The notes beneath the pieces were generated by a model. That model made no database searches, was not told the origin of the DNA, and was given only the letters and a program-made list of their open reading frames with translations. The position numbers and the translations under genes are program-made. A stretch of DNA of 64,000 bases from WTHC01 sp965218725 (lineage in GTDB: Archaea > Thermoproteota > Nitrososphaeria > Nitrososphaerales > Nitrosopumilaceae). Below, piece by piece: positions 1 through 9,014 of this stretch. Position 1 is the first letter of the stretch; each line of letters begins with the position of its first letter. The stretch spans positions 434,001 to 498,000 of the forward strand of contig CBDCLO010000002.1 of the NCBI GenBank assembly GCA_965218725.1, read 5' to 3'.

Positions 1-990
1 TATGATTCGTTATCATTATCGGCATTAGAAACTATAAAACACTCACAATATGTATATCTAGATCTATTTACGAGTCCGATCGATGGTTACGATATTATAA
101 AAATAAAAAAATGTATTACTGGGAAATTTAAATTAGGGGAGAGGTGGATATTTGAAGATGGTAATGAAATTTTAGATAGATCTAGAAATAATGTTGTGTC
201 ACTACTATCTTATGGAGACCCATACACGGCTACTACGCACATAGAACTAAGAGTTAGAGCAATGAGAGAAAAAATCAAAACGATTACAGTTCATGCATCA
301 TCGTCAATACCATCAATAATTGGCGAATGTGGATTACACTATTACAAAATTGGAAGAGTTACAACAATAATGAAAGAATCAAAAATGGCTACAACTCCGT
401 ACTATGTGATTTATAAAAATATGATAGAAGGAAATCACACAGTTTTACTTCTTGAATTTGAATATGATAAAAAGTTTTTCCTTGATCCTAAAAATGCACT
501 ACAAAATTTGCTATTAGTTGAGGCAGAACAAAAAAGAAAAATTATAAACAAGTCAACATATGCAATAGTTGCATCTAGAGTAGGATTCAAAAATCAAACA
601 ATTATATCTGGTAAAATATCAAGTCTCATGAAAGTTGATTTTAAAAATTACCCTCATAGTATAATTATATTAGGTTCTCTGCATTTTACTGAAAATGATG
701 CAATTAAAACCATGTCTACATGTATTGATGAACCATATGAAAATTCAATTAGATTAGAAAAAATTTCAAAACAATTATTAGACAAGTATAGCATCATATT
801 AAATAGAGCATTAAAAGAAGTTACACCACGGTGTAGGGACCAAAAATCTTTGCGCATATTAGAGAATGCGGAATTATATGCAAAAGATGCAAAACAATTC
901 TTTGATAAAGGCTATGATGAAATAGGGATATTAAGTATAGGGTATGCTGATGGGCTTATTGATGCCCTAAAAATTATTAGTGAAATGTAA
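1..990 (+). CDS. dphB: Diphthine synthase with C-terminal DUF357 domain (5' end outside window)
   Basis: The frame is open from base 1, so the first part of the gene lies outside the window. The visible protein carries the diphthine synthase signatures LSLSALETIK, LDLFTSPID and YGDPYTATTH, followed by IPSIIGECGLHYYKIGR. The enzyme is an S-adenosylmethionine methyltransferase that methylates the modified histidine of elongation factor 2 during diphthamide synthesis. The last ~50 residues (from ILENAELYAKDAKQFF) look like a DUF357 helical domain joined to the enzyme. A GTG at 196 is also in frame, but the upstream residues match the family, so that GTG is not the true start. Confidence 0.9.
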   Translation, partial: YDSLSLSALETIKHSQYVYLDLFTSPIDGYDIIKIKKCITGKFKLGERWIFEDGNEILDRSRNNVVSLLSYGDPYTATTHIELRVRAMREKIKTITVHASSSIPSIIGECGLHYYKIGRVTTIMKESKMATTPYYVIYKNMIEGNHTVLLLEFEYDKKFFLDPKNALQNLLLVEAEQKRKIINKSTYAIVASRVGFKNQTIISGKISSLMKVDFKNYPHSIIILGSLHFTENDAIKTMSTCIDEPYENSIRLEKISKQLLDKYSIILNRALKEVTPRCRDQKSLRILENAELYAKDAKQFFDKGYDEIGILSIGYADGLIDALKIISEM

Positions 991-1037
991 GATTTAAAAA
1001 GATTTTACAAATAAGTTATTTATAAAGTGTAATAAAA

Positions 1038-1649
1038 TTGAATAAATCTTACAATAGTGTCATATCGTCTATGTATATTGCATCACTAACAAAACATAGT
1101 AAAAATAGTGCAAGCATGCAAAAAAATACACCTAAATGTACTGACATACAATTAGATCAACTTATAAAAAATGGGTTTATTAAAAATGATAGAAAAACTC
1201 TTACAGACTTAGGCAGATCTTCTATAAAAGTGGTATTAGTTGGTGGGGTTTTTAATATAATACATCCTGGACATATATACACATTAAATTCTGCAAAACT
1301 ACTAGGCGATATCCTAGTTGTTGTAGTGGCTACTGATGCTATGAGTTTACAAATGAAAAAAAAAATACCATTGCATAATCAAGAACAACGAAAAATATTG
1401 GTAAATTCATTAAAGATGGTCGATGTTTGTTTAATTGGTAACAAAAAAAATATATTTACAACAGTAAGACTTGTAAAGCCTAAGATTATTGCATTAGGTT
1501 ATGATCAAATTCACCAAGAAAAATCTATACTAGAAGGATGCAAAAAATTAAATTTGGATATCAAAGTTGTGAGGCTACAATCACCAATTCCAGAAATTTC
1601 TAGCTCAAATATTGAAAAGGAATACAACGAAAAAATTTATGGAATCTAG
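1038..1649 (+). CDS. ribL: FAD synthase (RibL-type nucleotidyltransferase)
   Basis: This is a cytidylyltransferase-fold protein that adenylates FMN to FAD. The core starts at VVLVGGVFNIIHPGH, with the HxGH nucleotide-binding motif, and ends with ISSSNI, which corresponds to the family ISTSKI motif. At 203 residues it is longer than the usual ~150 because of an N-terminal ~65-residue segment, part of which (LDQLIKNGFIKND, LTDLG) looks like the end of a winged helix. The start is TTG. It lies 48 bases after dphB, and its stop overlaps the convergent riboflavin kinase gene, so FMN and FAD synthesis sit together. Confidence 0.85.
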   Translation: MNKSYNSVISSMYIASLTKHSKNSASMQKNTPKCTDIQLDQLIKNGFIKNDRKTLTDLGRSSIKVVLVGGVFNIIHPGHIYTLNSAKLLGDILVVVVATDAMSLQMKKKIPLHNQEQRKILVNSLKMVDVCLIGNKKNIFTTVRLVKPKIIALGYDQIHQEKSILEGCKKLNLDIKVVRLQSPIPEISSSNIEKEYNEKIYGI

Positions 1650-2329
1650 CTTGGCACTGTAATTTTTACTGTGATTTTGGATCCATTTAATATTTTAATG
1701 GTTTTACGTATATTATTTTTTGATATTATCTCTATGATTGATTTATCATGATGTGTTCTTTCTAGAAATATTAAATTACATTTTATTGATTTATTAAGTA
1801 TGGCATTAAAACATTTTACCCAACCATATGTTCTTTTATCATCAGAAAATCCATTAATTATAATTCCATTAAATTTACTAAATTGTGTAATTGATTCAAT
1901 ATACTTTCTTTCATATAGTTTTATATTTAAAGTACCTGGAAACGGGATATAGCCTATTTTTGATTTAAATTGATCAGTATATCCTCTTAATGACATATAA
2001 TATGCACCTTCTCCTATTCCTGATACTATGACACCTTTTAATTCTATGTATGAAATAATAGATCCGAGGCTATTTTTAAGTAATAAATAAAGCTTGTCTA
2101 TTTCAGAATAACCTTCGTTAGTGATTTTTGTGTATATCGTTCGACCTCTTATTATACGTTCTATAAATCCATTTTGTTCTAATAAAGTGAGATGTTGTGA
2201 CGCAGTTTGCTGAGACTTATTTATATATTTTCCAAGAGATGCAGTAGTAATAGATATGAAATTATATTTTGCACCCATCACCAATAATTGAGTTAAAGTA
2301 AGTATATGTTGTATCTTGAGATCGTCCAT
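1646..2329 (-). CDS. ribK: CTP-dependent riboflavin kinase with N-terminal winged helix
   Basis: Archaeal riboflavin kinase uses CTP to make FMN from riboflavin. Residues 1-85 form a MarR/ArsR-like winged helix (KSQQTASQHLTLLEQNGFIERII). Residues ~95-225 are the kinase barrel with VVSGIGEGAYYMSLRGY, IPFPGTLNI and TYGWVKCFNA. The same two-domain layout is known in other archaea, where the helix domain may sense flavin need, although nothing here proves that. The gene is convergent with ribL, overlapping it by 4 bases. Confidence 0.9.
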   Translation of the reverse strand: MDDLKIQHILTLTQLLVMGAKYNFISITTASLGKYINKSQQTASQHLTLLEQNGFIERIIRGRTIYTKITNEGYSEIDKLYLLLKNSLGSIISYIELKGVIVSGIGEGAYYMSLRGYTDQFKSKIGYIPFPGTLNIKLYERKYIESITQFSKFNGIIINGFSDDKRTYGWVKCFNAILNKSIKCNLIFLERTHHDKSIIEIISKNNIRKTIKILNGSKITVKITVPS

Positions 2330-2335
2330 AGGAAC

Positions 2336-3472
2336 CTATGTTATTCCTAATTCTGTAAATGTTTTAAGATTTATTCCATCTCTATTTGTTAATTTTGTAA
2401 TTCTATGCCCTGCTACATAATCAACACCAGCACGTCTAGCACTATCTAGTAATCTTTGTGTAATGATACCATCCAAAATAAGATATTTAATTCCAGAATG
2501 TGTTGAAAGTTTATTCACAAGCTCGCTTATCGGTACTTTAAATATTTCCTTTTGATCTGCATTTATTGCTACAGCTTCTAATGTTTCGTTCAAATCACGG
2601 TATATTTTTGATACTATTTCAATAATTGATTTATCATCAGTGTTATAATGTGTAGACTTAGTATTACCTATTTCCATTACAGTGTTCTTAAGAATATCAA
2701 CTATTTGTTGTGGTGTCAAATCTTCTACTTCTAATCCATCATATGCTCTATGCACAATATCCACATTGACGACAGATTTTAGTTCTTTTAGAATAAATCC
2801 GCCAGATCTATCACCGTCTAGAAATGCAATAACTTTTTCTTTTGAAGTACATAGATCTTTTATTGATTCATCGATTTTAGTACCTTCTATTGCAATCACA
2901 TTATCATATCCTGATCTTAGTAGGTTTATTACGTCTGCCCTACCCTCTACTAGTATTATCCAAGTTGAATTGAATATGCCGGAACCGCATGGTAGTTTTT
3001 CTTTTCCATATGTAACTAGTTTAGCAGTATTTGAATTATGTATTACTTTTAGCATTGTATCACCTTCACTAATTGTTTTAGTTGACCACTTTCGTTTGAT
3101 CTCTTTTGCACGTCTAACTATATCATCTTTTTTAGATGCTCTTACATCATCAATTGATACTAATTTAAAAACACAATCAAAAGGTCCCACTTTATCTATA
3201 CTTTCAACCGCAGCTGCAAGTAATGCACATGTATCTATATCAGTACTCATCGGTATTAATGCACCGCCTGCTGTTGTATTGGTGGTAGATGTTGAAGTTA
3301 CCTCAATTCTACCTACTTTCGATACTCTTTGTAACTCATTAAGGTTCATCTCAGGTCCTAACAATCCTTCTGTTTGACCAAATATTGCACCTATTATATC
3401 AGCACGTTCTACTAACCCATCAACTTCAAATGACAATTTAACATTATATTTAACAATTCCTGATTGCGGCAA
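2336..3472 (-). CDS. dnaG: DnaG-like primase / exosome-associated TOPRIM protein
   Basis: This is the archaeal DnaG, found as part of the RNA-degrading exosome and also reported to prime DNA. The TOPRIM domain is clear: the glutamate motif VEGRAD (residues 175-180) and the metal-binding pair LDGDRSG (218-224). The N-terminal ~100 residues (KYNVKLSFEVDGLVERADII) are the conserved archaeal domain. Length (378) is close to normal, although many archaeal DnaGs are slightly longer at the C terminus. The start is TTG. The gene follows the iscA-type gene on the same strand with a 125-base gap. Confidence 0.93.
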   Translation of the reverse strand: MPQSGIVKYNVKLSFEVDGLVERADIIGAIFGQTEGLLGPEMNLNELQRVSKVGRIEVTSTSTTNTTAGGALIPMSTDIDTCALLAAAVESIDKVGPFDCVFKLVSIDDVRASKKDDIVRRAKEIKRKWSTKTISEGDTMLKVIHNSNTAKLVTYGKEKLPCGSGIFNSTWIILVEGRADVINLLRSGYDNVIAIEGTKIDESIKDLCTSKEKVIAFLDGDRSGGFILKELKSVVNVDIVHRAYDGLEVEDLTPQQIVDILKNTVMEIGNTKSTHYNTDDKSIIEIVSKIYRDLNETLEAVAINADQKEIFKVPISELVNKLSTHSGIKYLILDGIITQRLLDSARRAGVDYVAGHRITKLTNRDGINLKTFTELGIT

Positions 3473-3597
3473 TATATTAACAACTCATTAATTATCAAAT
3501 GACCGTATTAGTAATTGAGAATAGTGAAGATACAATTAAGTACGAAATAACTTTAGTATTTTATCCAGAGATATGTCAAGCAATTAAGAAGTCACTA

Positions 3598-3945
3598 TTA
3601 GGCATTAAACGAATTCCCACAGGAACATGTTTTTGTTACATTAGGATTATTTATCTTGAACCCAGAACCCATAAGACTTTCAACATAATCTACTTTTGCG
3701 CCTTTCAAATGCTCTTCACTATAGCTGTCAACAAGCAGTTTTACTCCTTCCTCTTCAATTATCTTGTCGTCATCATCTGGTTTTGTTTCAAAGCCCATCC
3801 CATATGAAAGACCGGAACATCCACCGCCTTGTACATAAACTCTCAAATATTCTGGATTATCTTTTTCATTCTTCATAAATTCATGTATTTTTTGTGCAGC
3901 TTTTGCTGTAACAGTAATAATTTTTTGTTCATTACCAACAATCAT
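3598..3945 (-). CDS. IscA/ErpA-type iron-sulfur cluster carrier
   Basis: A 115-residue HesB/IscA family A-type carrier that delivers Fe-S clusters to apoproteins. The three ligand cysteines are visible: C43 in GGGCSGLSYG, and C107 and C109 in the C-terminal TCSCGNSF. The stretch LVDSYSEEHLKGAKVDYVE is typical of the family. A TATA-like stretch on this strand around 3970-3982 is well placed for a short or absent leader. It lies upstream of dnaG and downstream of the HP/HB enzymes on the same strand. Confidence 0.93.
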   Translation of the reverse strand: MIVGNEQKIITVTAKAAQKIHEFMKNEKDNPEYLRVYVQGGGCSGLSYGMGFETKPDDDDKIIEEEGVKLLVDSYSEEHLKGAKVDYVESLMGSGFKINNPNVTKTCSCGNSFNA

Positions 3946-4014
3946 TATATGTACAATGTTGTTATTTAGTTATAATAATCTTTTCATGTAATAATTTATA
4001 ACTATAAACCATGC

Positions 4015-4776
4015 TTACTTTTTCAACTTATTTATAAATGCAGTCATACGATCTTTTCTGTCGTTATGTGTAAAACAATTTCTCCATGAAAGTAGTTCAA
4101 CGCTTAAGCCTGAATATAGATCAATGTTACTACCTTTATTAATTGCAAATTTTGCCATACGTACACCCATTACAGAATTAGAAGCAATTTTTTTTGCTAT
4201 ATGCATTGTTTCATCAATCAGTGTAGATAAGTCAACTACTTTATTTACAAGCCCTATTTCTTTAGCTTCATCAGCATTTATTAAACTACCAGTAAAAATA
4301 AGTTCTTTTGACTTAGCCATACCAACTATTTTTGTTAAACGTTGTGTACCACCCCATCCAGGAGGTATGCCAAGAGTGACTTCAGGTTGACCCATTTTAG
4401 ACGTATTAGATGCAATTCTAATGTCACAAGATAATGCAAGTTCGCATCCACCACCTAACGCAAATCCATTTATTGCAGCTATTGTAGGCTGATTAACATT
4501 TTCTACAGTGTTAGTTAAAAGATGCCCTAATTTTGCATATTTTTCTGATTCATCAGCTGAAATTTTCGACATGTATTCTATATCTGCACCTGCAGAAAAT
4601 GCCTTATTGCCTTCACCAGTAATAATAATAACTTTTATACTAGCATCATTATTAATATTTTTAATCAAAGTAATTAATTCATTTGCAACATCCATGTTAA
4701 TTGCATTAAGTTTATCAGGTCTATTTATTTTCACAACACATACCCCATCAGACTTTGTAGTTAAAACTAATGGCAT
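4015..4776 (-). CDS. Enoyl-CoA hydratase: 3-hydroxypropionyl-CoA dehydratase/crotonyl-CoA hydratase of the HP/HB cycle
   Basis: A 253-residue crotonase-family protein. It has the oxyanion-hole segments FSAGADI and GFALGGGCELALS. The two catalytic glutamates are E112 (in GGGCELAL) and E132 (in GQPEVTLGIPPG). In Nitrosopumilus maritimus the orthologous position next to the ADP-forming 3-hydroxypropionyl-CoA synthetase encodes the promiscuous 3-hydroxypropionyl-CoA dehydratase/crotonyl-CoA hydratase of carbon fixation. The same pairing is seen here, separated by 32 bases, so that role is the best inference. A role in fatty-acid or amino-acid breakdown is the less likely alternative. Confidence 0.88.
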   Translation of the reverse strand: MPLVLTTKSDGVCVVKINRPDKLNAINMDVANELITLIKNINNDASIKVIIITGEGNKAFSAGADIEYMSKISADESEKYAKLGHLLTNTVENVNQPTIAAINGFALGGGCELALSCDIRIASNTSKMGQPEVTLGIPPGWGGTQRLTKIVGMAKSKELIFTGSLINADEAKEIGLVNKVVDLSTLIDETMHIAKKIASNSVMGVRMAKFAINKGSNIDLYSGLSVELLSWRNCFTHNDRKDRMTAFINKLKK

Positions 4777-4808
4777 ACCAAAATTTCATCTAGAATATAA
4801 ATTAAATG

Positions 4809-6920
4809 TTACTTAAATTTTCCCCATTTTGATAATGCTGAGGCAGCTGCTACCCATGTCCTTATATCATCATATACTGGCACATGTTTTTTTTCAATTA
4901 GATTAGAAATCTTTTGAGTATACGGTCCACCATTTCCTCCAACAAGTAATGGTTTCTTATTATTAAACTCTGATAGATATTGTACAATAATTTCATCTAG
5001 TGGATCATCTTGAAATACAAACCACGGCATTATTATGTCTACATTTGGATCATTCATAAATTGTTGTATTGTAAATCTATAATCATCTGCAGTAGCTCCT
5101 CCTGTTACATCTATTGGATTTCCATTTCCAATTACATATGTTGTAGGAAAACGAGACTTCATTTTTTTAAGTGTTTCTAGGCTTACGTTAGCAAGTTTAA
5201 GATTAAACCGTTCAAAATGATCAATAGCATTAATCATAGGCCCTGCACCATTACTACATAATGCAATATGATTTCCTTTTGATGGGTGTTGCCAAGATAA
5301 AGCCTTTACTATTCCAATAAGTTCTTGATAGCTATCAGCAGAAATAATTCCAGCTTGTTTAAATGCACTCATAATAATTTTATTAGATCCTCCTAACGAG
5401 CCTGTATGTGATGCAGCCTGTCTTGCTCCTACAGATGTTCTACCACTCTTCCATATAACTACAGGTTTTTTCTTTGCATTCATTACACGTTTTGCTGTAT
5501 TTATAAATTTTCTGCCGTCACCAAAACCTTCAACATATAATGAGATTACTTTAGTTTGTGGATCGTCAGAAAGATACCATATCATATCTGCTTCATCTAC
5601 ATCAGATCTATTTCCATAGCTCACCATTTTTGATAATCCAAATGAATTTGCAGTTTCTAGGAAGCTAATTCCCATTGTTCCACTCTGAGATAAAAATGCA
5701 ACTGGACCAAGTTTAGAACGTAGCATTCTTTCTTGTCCTTGAAATGCACAATCTAATCTATTTGCTGCATTAAACATGCCAATGCAATTGGGACCTATTA
5801 TCCTGATATTATTTTGTTTAGCCAGTTCTTTAATCTCAGCTTCATATACAGCTCTCTTTCCTCCTAGTTCTTTTCCGCCACCAGATACAATAACAACATT
5901 GTGAATACTTTTTCTAGCACATGATTGAATTATTGGTGGAATAATAGAGAGGTCTATACAAATAACAACCAAATCTATTTTTCCAGGAACTTTTTCTATT
6001 GAAGGGTAACATTTAATTCCTAATATTTCATCCTGCTTTGGATTTATTGGATAAATTTTTCCATCATAATCATGTTTTGCTAAACTATCAAGTACAGAAT
6101 TACCAATCTTCCCTTTAGTAGATGATGCTCCTACTAGTGCAACTGATCTGGGTGTAAAAAATTGTTCCATATATAGAGAATTTGGCTTAATCTTCGATAT
6201 TGAATTTTTTTTAATTGTTTTATTTAGTATTATTTTTGCATCAACAACATAATATGATTTATGATAAAAAACTATTGGATTAAAATCTACACTTTCAAAA
6301 TAATCTGCATTATCAATACCAAATTTACTAATTTGTTTTAGTAGTGTAGTTAGTACATTAATATCAACTGGAACACTTCCACGATAACCTTTCAATAATT
6401 TTGAGGCTTTTAATTCTTCAATCATCAATTTTGCATCATTGACAGTAATAGGAAGCAATCTAAAAGAAACATCTTTTAATATTTCTGTGAAAATTCCTCC
6501 AAGTCCAATCATGATAGCTGGTCCAAATTGAGGATCATTTTTCAGACCTACTATAAGTTCAATTCCACTAGGAACCATCTTTTCTAATAAAATTCCATCT
6601 AAAACAACATTACGATTTTTATTTTTATATTTTTTGAAATACATAACATTAAATATTTTTTTAACGTCTGTTAGATTATTAATTCCAGTTTTTACACCAC
6701 CAACATCTGTTTTATGAAGTATTTGTGGGGACACAATCTTCATTACTAGTGGAAAACCTATTTTTTTTGCTACTTTTACAGCATCAACTGACGATTTTAC
6801 AATTACATGCTCTGGAACTTTAATATTATATTTTGCAAGAATTGATTTAGACAGATTCTCTGTTATGATTTTATGATCAGTTTTTATTGTGTCATCAAAA
6901 ATTTTTTTAACAAAATCCAT
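4809..6920 (-). CDS. ADP-forming acyl-CoA synthetase, probably 3-hydroxypropionyl-CoA synthetase
   Basis: A 703-residue fused ADP-forming acyl-CoA synthetase. An N-terminal ATP-grasp domain (residues ~15-235, with GFPLVMKIVSPQILHKTDVGG) is followed by a CoA-binding Rossmann domain (FFTPRSVALVGASSTKGKIG, from residue 255) and succinyl-CoA-ligase-like domains. The phospho-accepting histidine is H505 in SHTGSLGG. In marine ammonia-oxidising archaea this family activates 3-hydroxypropionate with release of ADP rather than AMP, saving energy in the HP/HB carbon-fixation cycle. The neighbouring hydratase supports that assignment over a general acetyl-CoA synthetase role. A TATA box lies 25-30 bases upstream. 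Confidence 0.88.
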   Translation of the reverse strand: MDFVKKIFDDTIKTDHKIITENLSKSILAKYNIKVPEHVIVKSSVDAVKVAKKIGFPLVMKIVSPQILHKTDVGGVKTGINNLTDVKKIFNVMYFKKYKNKNRNVVLDGILLEKMVPSGIELIVGLKNDPQFGPAIMIGLGGIFTEILKDVSFRLLPITVNDAKLMIEELKASKLLKGYRGSVPVDINVLTTLLKQISKFGIDNADYFESVDFNPIVFYHKSYYVVDAKIILNKTIKKNSISKIKPNSLYMEQFFTPRSVALVGASSTKGKIGNSVLDSLAKHDYDGKIYPINPKQDEILGIKCYPSIEKVPGKIDLVVICIDLSIIPPIIQSCARKSIHNVVIVSGGGKELGGKRAVYEAEIKELAKQNNIRIIGPNCIGMFNAANRLDCAFQGQERMLRSKLGPVAFLSQSGTMGISFLETANSFGLSKMVSYGNRSDVDEADMIWYLSDDPQTKVISLYVEGFGDGRKFINTAKRVMNAKKKPVVIWKSGRTSVGARQAASHTGSLGGSNKIIMSAFKQAGIISADSYQELIGIVKALSWQHPSKGNHIALCSNGAGPMINAIDHFERFNLKLANVSLETLKKMKSRFPTTYVIGNGNPIDVTGGATADDYRFTIQQFMNDPNVDIIMPWFVFQDDPLDEIIVQYLSEFNNKKPLLVGGNGGPYTQKISNLIEKKHVPVYDDIRTWVAAASALSKWGKFK

Positions 6921-6943
6921 GATTATCGAACAAACAATAGATC

Positions 6944-6953
6944 TATATTTAAA
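6944..6953 (-). promoter_or_regulatory. TATA box of the ADP-forming synthetase gene
   Basis: On the minus strand this reads TTTAAATATA, centred 28 bases before the ATG at 6920. In archaea transcription starts about 25 bases after the TATA box, which here falls at or next to the start codon. A leaderless transcript is therefore likely. Confidence 0.6.
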
Positions 6954-7630
6954 CTTTAACTAATAACTAAAATCTTGTACTTACATATCCAGAATTTTAA
7001 TTGATTTAATATAAAATAGTTTTATATCAATTTTTTATGTATGCCTTCTTTGGTATGCAATTTAATTTATATTTAAAGTAATACTCTTCGTTTTTTATTT
7101 ATTGTGTTATCTTGATATCTAAAAACAAACACATGACATTAATCATTTATAGTAGATATCATGTACATAGACTTACTGATCATGTATATGTTTTTTAGAT
7201 TATGTTTATAGTTATGTTTTGTGAGTTAGTTTTTTTATTACATACTGGATACAAAATAAGTATAATCTATATAAAATAAATTTTTTAATTTTTATAATAA
7301 TGTAGATATAGTAAACAAGGATCGTACGACAATACTCGTCATATGTATTGACACTTTAATACTAGTTTATACATGTAATTTAATTAAGTACAGTTAAAAA
7401 AATTGTAATGATTTTAATTTTCTACAAAAAAATAAATCATAATAATCTAGATATATTTTTGTATGTAACTAAGCACTATTAATTCTAAAATATTATTAGA
7501 TAGTCTCCTGATATTTTATCATATTTATTGTATCTATAATGCCGCTTTATTATGTTGTTAAATAAAAAATGATGCATTAACTGCTGACATATTAAACACG
7601 GTTGTTAATTATATGTAAGATTATAAACAG

Positions 7631-7645
7631 ATTTAAATATATTAT
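7631..7645 (+). promoter_or_regulatory. TATA region of glutamate dehydrogenase gene
   Basis: ATTTAAATATATTAT lies about 20-33 bases before the TTG start at 7664, which fits a leaderless or nearly leaderless archaeal promoter. Confidence 0.55.
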
Positions 7646-7663
7646 AAAAAGATATCTTAGTAG

Positions 7664-8932
7664 TTGGTGGCTTTGGATCCATGGAGTAATGCAGTAGAGC
7701 AGATTCGTGATGCATGTAAATTATTGAAACTTGATGATGGTATAATAGATTATTTGATACAACCTGATAAAATGCTACGAGTTAAAATACCTGTAAAAAT
7801 GAATAATGGTAAAATCAGAGTTTTTACTGGATTTAGATGTCAACATAATAATGATCGTGGTCCTTACAAAGGCGGTATTAGATTTTTTGATCCAAAAGGT
7901 GGGATAGAGTACATGGAACATGAAGTAATGGCATTATCTGCATGGATGACATGGAAATGTGCTATTATTAATATACCATTAGGAGGTGCCAAAGGAGGTA
8001 TTTTTGTCAACCCTAAAAAGGAAAGACTAAGTGATGTAGAGGTAGAACGGATAACCCGTAGATTTACATTTGCAATAAGAGAGGTGATAGGTCCTAGAAA
8101 AGATATACCTGCTCCAGATGTCTATACTTCTGGAAGAGAGATGGCATACATAATGGATACTTTTAGTAAGTTGCATGGCACATACGAACCTGGAGTTGTT
8201 ACTGGTAAACCAATTGTTATTGGTGGTTCATTAGTCAGAGATGTTGCTACTGGGCTTGGGTGTGTATATTGCATAAGAGAAGCTGGAAAATCCATTAAAT
8301 TAAATATAAGTAAATCAACTGTGGTCATTCAGGGGTTTGGTAATGCTGGAATTTTTGTTGCTAAATATTTGGATGATATTGGAGCTAAAATAATCGCGGT
8401 TAGTGATTCAAAAGGTGCAATAATAAATAAAAAAGGATTAAATTCAAAAAAATTAATTGAATATAAATACAAAAATAAGACTGTCTTAGGATTTACTGAC
8501 AGCAAAAAAATTACTAATGAAGAGTTACTTGAAACTAGATGCGATGTACTAGTTCCTGCAGCATTAGAGAATCAAATAACCACTAGAAACGTTAATAATA
8601 TAAAATGTAAAATTATTGCAGAAGCTGCTAATGGTCCTACGTCACATAGTGCTGATACTGTGTTGTATGATAATAATATTATCACAATACCAGATATACT
8701 AGCAAATTCTGGCGGTGTGTATATATCATATCTTGAATGGATACAAAATAATATAGGATATTATTGGGAGTATGACGAAATAGTTGATAAAATGAAGAAA
8801 AAGATTATTACTAGTTTCAATGATGTTTTAACTTTTTCAAAAATACATAAAGTAGATATGAGAAAAGCAGCTATGGCGTTAGCTGTAGGCAGAGTAGTAG
8901 ATGCAATGAATGCTAAGGGCATGTGGCCATGA
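7664..8932 (+). CDS. gdhA: Glutamate dehydrogenase
   Basis: A 422-residue Glu/Leu/Phe/Val dehydrogenase that interconverts 2-oxoglutarate plus ammonia and glutamate; in an ammonia oxidiser it is a natural route for nitrogen assimilation. The substrate-binding lysines are K69 (GPYKGGIRF) and K98 (MTWKCA), and the catalytic lysine is K110 (PLGGAKGG). The Rossmann domain follows (VVIQGFGNAG). Length is normal for the hexameric family. The start is TTG, with GTG as the next codon; either could be used. The next gene (proteasome alpha) has its own TATA-like box. Confidence 0.95.
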   Translation: MVALDPWSNAVEQIRDACKLLKLDDGIIDYLIQPDKMLRVKIPVKMNNGKIRVFTGFRCQHNNDRGPYKGGIRFFDPKGGIEYMEHEVMALSAWMTWKCAIINIPLGGAKGGIFVNPKKERLSDVEVERITRRFTFAIREVIGPRKDIPAPDVYTSGREMAYIMDTFSKLHGTYEPGVVTGKPIVIGGSLVRDVATGLGCVYCIREAGKSIKLNISKSTVVIQGFGNAGIFVAKYLDDIGAKIIAVSDSKGAIINKKGLNSKKLIEYKYKNKTVLGFTDSKKITNEELLETRCDVLVPAALENQITTRNVNNIKCKIIAEAANGPTSHSADTVLYDNNIITIPDILANSGGVYISYLEWIQNNIGYYWEYDEIVDKMKKKIITSFNDVLTFSKIHKVDMRKAAMALAVGRVVDAMNAKGMWP

Positions 8933-9014
8933 ATTTATTATAACAGTCTGTCTAATGTATAGTTAAAATAAAAATAACCCTTAAATTAACTAGAAAAAAT
9001 CTAAAGATGACTTG

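Larger units (their letters stand above)
6921..7663. other. 743-base spacer between divergent genes, no gene seen
   Basis: The spacer separates the divergent ADP-forming synthetase and glutamate dehydrogenase genes. It is extremely A+T-rich, with stops in all frames and no tRNA, repeat or convincing small ORF. Both flanking TATA boxes lie at its ends. It is unusually long for this compact genome type, so a non-coding RNA or decayed gene cannot be excluded; I see no structure that proves either. Confidence 0.5.

Noticed and set aside
2682..3377. Long open frame opposite dnaG
   Set aside because: It is the complement of a well-supported DnaG gene with intact TOPRIM motifs; its own translation shows no family features.
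3499..3807. Open frame overlapping the IscA gene on the plus strand
   Set aside because: The minus-strand IscA protein is complete, with all three cysteines; the plus frame is hydrophobic noise.
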